A DNA stretch of 16,903 nucleotides from Bacteroidota bacterium (lineage in GTDB: Bacteria > Bacteroidota > Bacteroidia > B-17B0 > Aurantibacillaceae). A program made the translations under genes and the position numbers. The notes below the pieces were generated by a model. It saw only the letters and a list, made by a program, of their open reading frames with translations, was not told where the DNA came from and did no database searches. The stretch spans positions 1 through 16,903 of the forward strand of contig JANYBY010000075.1 of assembly GCA_025360565.1 (NCBI GenBank). The letters run 5' to 3'. Shown in pieces: positions 15,310-16,903 of this stretch (positions are counted from its first letter, which is position 1; each line of letters begins with the position of its first letter).

Positions 15310-15432
15310 TTATTAAATAACGCTGCATTATTTAAAATAGTATGTTAAGCCGGTATTTATCCTGCTTTTCTCTTGGTTTTCTCAACAATTTTGATTATTT
15401 TAGACGTCTAAATAAAACTGTTACAAATTAAA
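15310..15432. promoter_or_regulatory. Divergent intergenic region with a 14-base palindrome
   Basis: Between the barrel gene and the SBBP-repeat gene lies 123 bases with no open frame. It holds a perfect 14-base palindrome, TTTAGACGTCTAAA, at 15399-15412. TATTTTAG at 15396-15403 (one mismatch from TAnnTTTG) with TTG 20 bases upstream could be the rightward promoter and would overlap the palindrome. That is a natural position for a repressor site, which is inference. Confidence 0.4.
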
Positions 15433-16903
15433 ATGATTCGTTCGCTATTTTTATTTTTTGCTTTTGTTTTGCCTTCTTTTTTAGGAGCTGAAAACACATT
15501 GCCTAAATTAAAAACCGGCGTTACTTTTACCGAAAATAAAGGGCAAATAAGCGATCAAAATTTTAATCCCCGTCCCGATATTTTATTTGTCGGCACCGAT
15601 GGCTCACTGAGTTTTTATCTAAAAAATTCAGGTATCAGTTATCAATTATACAGGGTAGACAGTTGGAAGGAAGATAATACCCAAACCGCTTATTTTAAAG
15701 AAGGCAAGCCGCATCGTTATATTGACAAGAGAACTATTTATCGCGTGGATGTAAACTGGTTAGGCGCCAATGCGCACTCGCAAATAATTAAGGGGGAGGC
15801 TTTAGCGGGTTATAATAATTATTACACGGCTTCTTGTCCGAACGGTGCCATGGAAGTGCGATCTTATTCTGATGTTATTTATCAAAATATTTATTCGGGC
15901 ATTGATCTTAAATGGTACCAAAAAGACGGACATTTAAAGTACGATTATATTTTAGCCGCCGGTGCCGATCATAATCAAATACAATTAGAATTTAAAGGCG
16001 CGCAAAATTTAATCATCAATACAAATGGCGAATTAATTATTAAAACGCCGCTTGGTATAATTGTTGAACAGGCTCCTGTTGTTACCCAAAATGGAAAAGA
16101 ATTAAAAGCCTCTTGGAAAATAAACAACAACGTTGTAAGTTTTAAAATTTTAAATGCCAATCCTTCACTTCCCATGATAATAGATCCCGGCGTTAGGCAA
16201 TGGGGCACTTATTACGGTGGTAATGCGGATGATCTTTGCTGGGCTTCGGCAAGCGATGCAACCGGAAATGTTTTTGTTTGCGGATACACCAGCAGTGTGG
16301 GTGGTACTAATATTGCAACTGTTGGCAGCCATCAAAGCGCGCACAGCGGCAATGGTTTAGAGAACGCATTACTCGCAAAATTTACTTCGCTTGGTGTTCG
16401 TATTTGGGGAACTTATTACGGCGGAAATGTAAGAGATGTTGGTACAGGCTGCTGCGTTGATGCCGCCGGAAATGTGTTTATGTCGGGCAATACCATGAGC
16501 TCAAACCTTGGTGCCATTGCAACTCCCGGCGCAATCCAAACTGTTCAAGGCGGAAGTTGGGATGCTTTTTTTGTAAAATTTAATGGCGCCGGTGTTCGTC
16601 AATGGGGCACTTATTACGGCGCGGCCAGCGGTGATTACGGTTACGGCTGCGCGGCCGATGCTGCCGGAAATTCATACCTATGCGGAAGAGCCAGCACTTC
16701 AGCAGGCACGGTTTTTGCAACACCCGGAAGCCATCAGCCGGCGTATTTCGCGTTCGAAGATTGTTTCCTTGTAAAATTTGATCCTAACGGTTTGCGCCTG
16801 TGGGGCACTTACTACGGAGGTGAGAGCACCGACTTTGCATACGATTGCGAAACCGATGCTTCCGGAAATGTTTATATGACCGGCAATGCCAGCAGCACCG
16901 TTA
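15433..16903 (+). CDS. SBBP-repeat (beta-propeller) surface protein, 3' end beyond the window
   Basis: The open frame runs 490 codons and is cut by the window end. Residues 1-19 are a signal peptide (MIRSLFLFFAFVLPSF, cleavage near LGA/E). Next, at about 30-250, is the N-terminal domain common to Bacteroidota SBBP proteins (DUF7948-like), beginning FTENKGQ (32-38) and NPRPDILF. From residue 256 come tandem SBBP repeats of 66-68 residues. Each starts with [QIL]WGTYYG and has DAxGN. A cysteine recurs at one position in repeats 2-4 (GCCVDA, GCAADA, DCETDA). Such proteins usually end with a type IX secretion or gliding-type C-terminal domain, which would be outside this window. The protein is inferred to be exported to the surface. 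It is not a broken gene: no stop occurs within the window. Confidence 0.9.
   Translation, partial: MIRSLFLFFAFVLPSFLGAENTLPKLKTGVTFTENKGQISDQNFNPRPDILFVGTDGSLSFYLKNSGISYQLYRVDSWKEDNTQTAYFKEGKPHRYIDKRTIYRVDVNWLGANAHSQIIKGEALAGYNNYYTASCPNGAMEVRSYSDVIYQNIYSGIDLKWYQKDGHLKYDYILAAGADHNQIQLEFKGAQNLIINTNGELIIKTPLGIIVEQAPVVTQNGKELKASWKINNNVVSFKILNANPSLPMIIDPGVRQWGTYYGGNADDLCWASASDATGNVFVCGYTSSVGGTNIATVGSHQSAHSGNGLENALLAKFTSLGVRIWGTYYGGNVRDVGTGCCVDAAGNVFMSGNTMSSNLGAIATPGAIQTVQGGSWDAFFVKFNGAGVRQWGTYYGAASGDYGYGCAADAAGNSYLCGRASTSAGTVFATPGSHQPAYFAFEDCFLVKFDPNGLRLWGTYYGGESTDFAYDCETDASGNVYMTGNASSTV
16198..16903 (+). repeat. Tandem SBBP repeats within the surface protein gene
   Basis: Four in-frame repeat units start with the tryptophan codons at 16201, 16405, 16603 and 16801, spaced 204, 198 and 198 bases. 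Each encodes WGTYYGG-like followed by DAxGN. The fourth unit is incomplete at the window edge. The repeats are conserved at protein level but diverged at DNA level, so they are an old array rather than a recent duplication. Confidence 0.92.

Overview
The window looks like chromosomal DNA of a member of the Bacteroidota. It is AT-rich with short intergenic gaps. Several genes are preceded by the Bacteroidota -7 element TAnnTTTG rather than an E. coli-type promoter. The gene content also fits: a bacterial GH3-family enzyme, a PHP-type PolX, a PorT-like outer-membrane barrel, a large SBBP-repeat surface protein and a membrane pyrophosphatase of the type described from Flavobacteria. The order or genus cannot be fixed from the sequence. 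No rRNA, tRNA, CRISPR array, insertion sequence or phage gene was seen.

Layout. Positions 26-4928 carry a leftward run: ispD, a PolX-like nuclease gene overlapping it by 8 bases, a 54-residue antitoxin-like gene, a GH3 acyl-adenylating enzyme, and an exported protein of unknown function. Positions 4929-5146 hold an imperfect inverted repeat and a strong terminator. Positions 5147-8269 carry, leftward, a solitary oligopeptide-type substrate-binding lipoprotein, exonuclease III (xth), and upstream of xth a ParE/RelE-type toxin whose antitoxin gene overlaps it. A terminator at 8354-8382 separates these from an 8404-11202 gene that fuses a complete membrane-bound pyrophosphatase to a cysteine-rich linker and a YceI domain. 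A 190-base divergent promoter region then leads into rightward genes: a flavoprotein of the lipoamide-dehydrogenase fold without the redox cysteines (11394-12869), and a polysaccharide deacetylase and formyltransferase pair with an ATGA overlap (12968-14682). A PorT-like barrel gene (14686-15309) converges on these with a 3-base gap. An SBBP-repeat protein (from 15433) runs off the right end.

How the genes work together. Most are housekeeping or envelope functions: isoprenoid precursors (IspD), DNA repair nucleases (Xth, PolX-like), energy coupling (the pyrophosphatase) and surface glycan modification (deacetylase plus formyltransferase). The barrel and SBBP protein fit type IX secretion-type surface biology, but this is inference. 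The most unusual items are the pyrophosphatase-YceI fusion, the flavoprotein with a lost redox disulfide and a new C-terminal cysteine cluster, and the PolX whose polymerase carboxylates are replaced while its PHP nuclease residues are intact.
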